NCBI GenBank assembly: GCA_025450405.1
Contig: JANWHL010000068.1
Coordinates: 1 to 5,178 of the forward strand
Length of the DNA: 5,178 bases
Source of the DNA: Ktedonobacterales bacterium
Lineage (GTDB): Bacteria; Chloroflexota; Ktedonobacteria; Ktedonobacterales; JADMIN01
Direction of reading: 5' to 3'
Shown here one piece after another: positions 4,727 through 5,178 of this stretch. How positions within the stretch are numbered: position 1 is the first letter of the stretch; every line of letters begins with the position of its first letter. The notes under the pieces were generated by a model. That model saw nothing but the letters and a program-made list of their open reading frames with translations. It did not search any database and was not told where the DNA came from. The position numbers were made by a program, and so were the translations under genes.

Positions 4727-5178
4727 ATGCTCCGCGGGTCCGCCATCGTTGCCTGTCTTCTCACCACCCTCATGCTCGCGGCGCTGGTTGGGTGCGGAGG
4801 CACAACGGGGTCTGGAAGCGCTGGCGGGGGAACCCCATCCGCCACTGCGCCCGCCTCCGGCACCCCGACGCCAACCCCCACCGCGTTCGAGCGACAGCTT
4901 GGCGCGATCGTTCAGCCAGCCATTGGCTCGCTGGCGCGCAACGTCTCGGTGATGTTCGTCCCGGCAACCGGAGCCGCCACGGTCCTGACGTCCATAGACC
5001 GCGGGGCCAACGTGCCCGCAACCCAGGAGCTGGTCAAGACGGTGTGTTTCCGCGCGCTCAAGGCCCTGTGGACCAGTGGCGTGGCGGTCAACGATGTGGA
5101 TGTGGGTGTGCTCGGTCCTTTTCAGGATGACTACGGCAACATCGTCATGTCCGCTTATGGGTCCGCGGATGTCACGGC
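4727..5178 (+). CDS. Secreted lipoprotein, 3' truncated by the window edge
   Basis: The first 150 residues are visible and the frame is still open at the end of the window. Residues 1-22 are a lipoprotein signal peptide: a basic start (MLRG), a hydrophobic core, then lipobox L20-V21-G22-C23, where C23 would be lipidated and become the mature N-terminus. Residues 24-53 are a Gly/Ser/Thr/Pro linker ending TPTPTPTA, typical of surface lipoproteins in Chloroflexota. From about residue 54 a folded domain begins (FERQLGAIVQ...), with a segment from about 103 on, VKTVCFRALKALW, followed by DVDVGVLGPFQDDYGN. I do not recognise this domain. C107 is the only cysteine after the lipobox in the visible part. 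It should act on the outer face of the cytoplasmic membrane. It has its own promoter candidate, so a link to the upstream membrane proteins rests on adjacency and shared orientation only. Confidence 0.82.
   Translation, partial: MLRGSAIVACLLTTLMLAALVGCGGTTGSGSAGGGTPSATAPASGTPTPTPTAFERQLGAIVQPAIGSLARNVSVMFVPATGAATVLTSIDRGANVPATQELVKTVCFRALKALWTSGVAVNDVDVGVLGPFQDDYGNIVMSAYGSADVT

Noticed and set aside
4621..5130. Plus-strand open frame of 169 codons over the lipoprotein region
   Set aside because: It is Arg/Pro/His-rich with no signal or fold features, while the other frame from 4727 has a ribosome binding site, signal peptide and lipobox.
1..5178. CRISPR array, tRNA/rRNA genes, insertion sequence ends
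   Set aside because: No spaced palindromic repeats, tRNA-like folds or terminal inverted repeats with a transposase were seen. The Rpn-like gene is a nuclease family member and not by itself evidence of an insertion sequence.

Overview
The window is GC-rich bacterial DNA in which all recognisable genes lie on the + strand. Three things point weakly to a Chloroflexota-like or other high-GC thermophile-related bacterium: the composition, a lipoprotein with a Thr-Pro linker, and an Rpn/PD-(D/E)XK-type gene tail with GIEQ-like repeats. This is inference; there is no rRNA or other marker gene to fix the taxonomy.

Layout. Bases 2-568 are the 3' part of a gene for an Rpn-like (recombination-promoting nuclease / putative transposase) protein whose catalytic part lies upstream of the window. 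Inside it, a consensus AGGAGG sits 6 nt before an in-frame ATG at 299, so the C-terminal 89 residues could also be made as a separate small protein. Bases 569-892 hold no gene. They contain a likely extended -10 promoter (about 692-719) and a leader with competing hairpins. Bases 893-2578 and 2715-4502 are two tandem, clearly paralogous polytopic membrane proteins (561 and 595 aa, about 10 predicted transmembrane helices each) of a family I do not recognise. The 136-nt gap between them contains two mutually exclusive GC-rich hairpins and no convincing promoter, so they are probably co-transcribed. Bases 4503-4726 carry a weak terminator candidate and a probable promoter for a secreted lipoprotein that starts at 4727 and runs off the 3' edge.

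How the genes may work together. The two membrane proteins share an N-terminal cytoplasmic C-x3-H-x6-C-x3-H motif, many loop and helix motifs, and cysteine pairs at equivalent positions in loops predicted to be outside the cell. A hetero-oligomeric membrane complex with a metal-binding cytoplasmic N-terminus is a reasonable hypothesis. The downstream lipoprotein would sit on the outer face of the same membrane, but it appears to have its own promoter, so a functional link is only suggested by proximity. The Rpn-like gene is probably unrelated to them.
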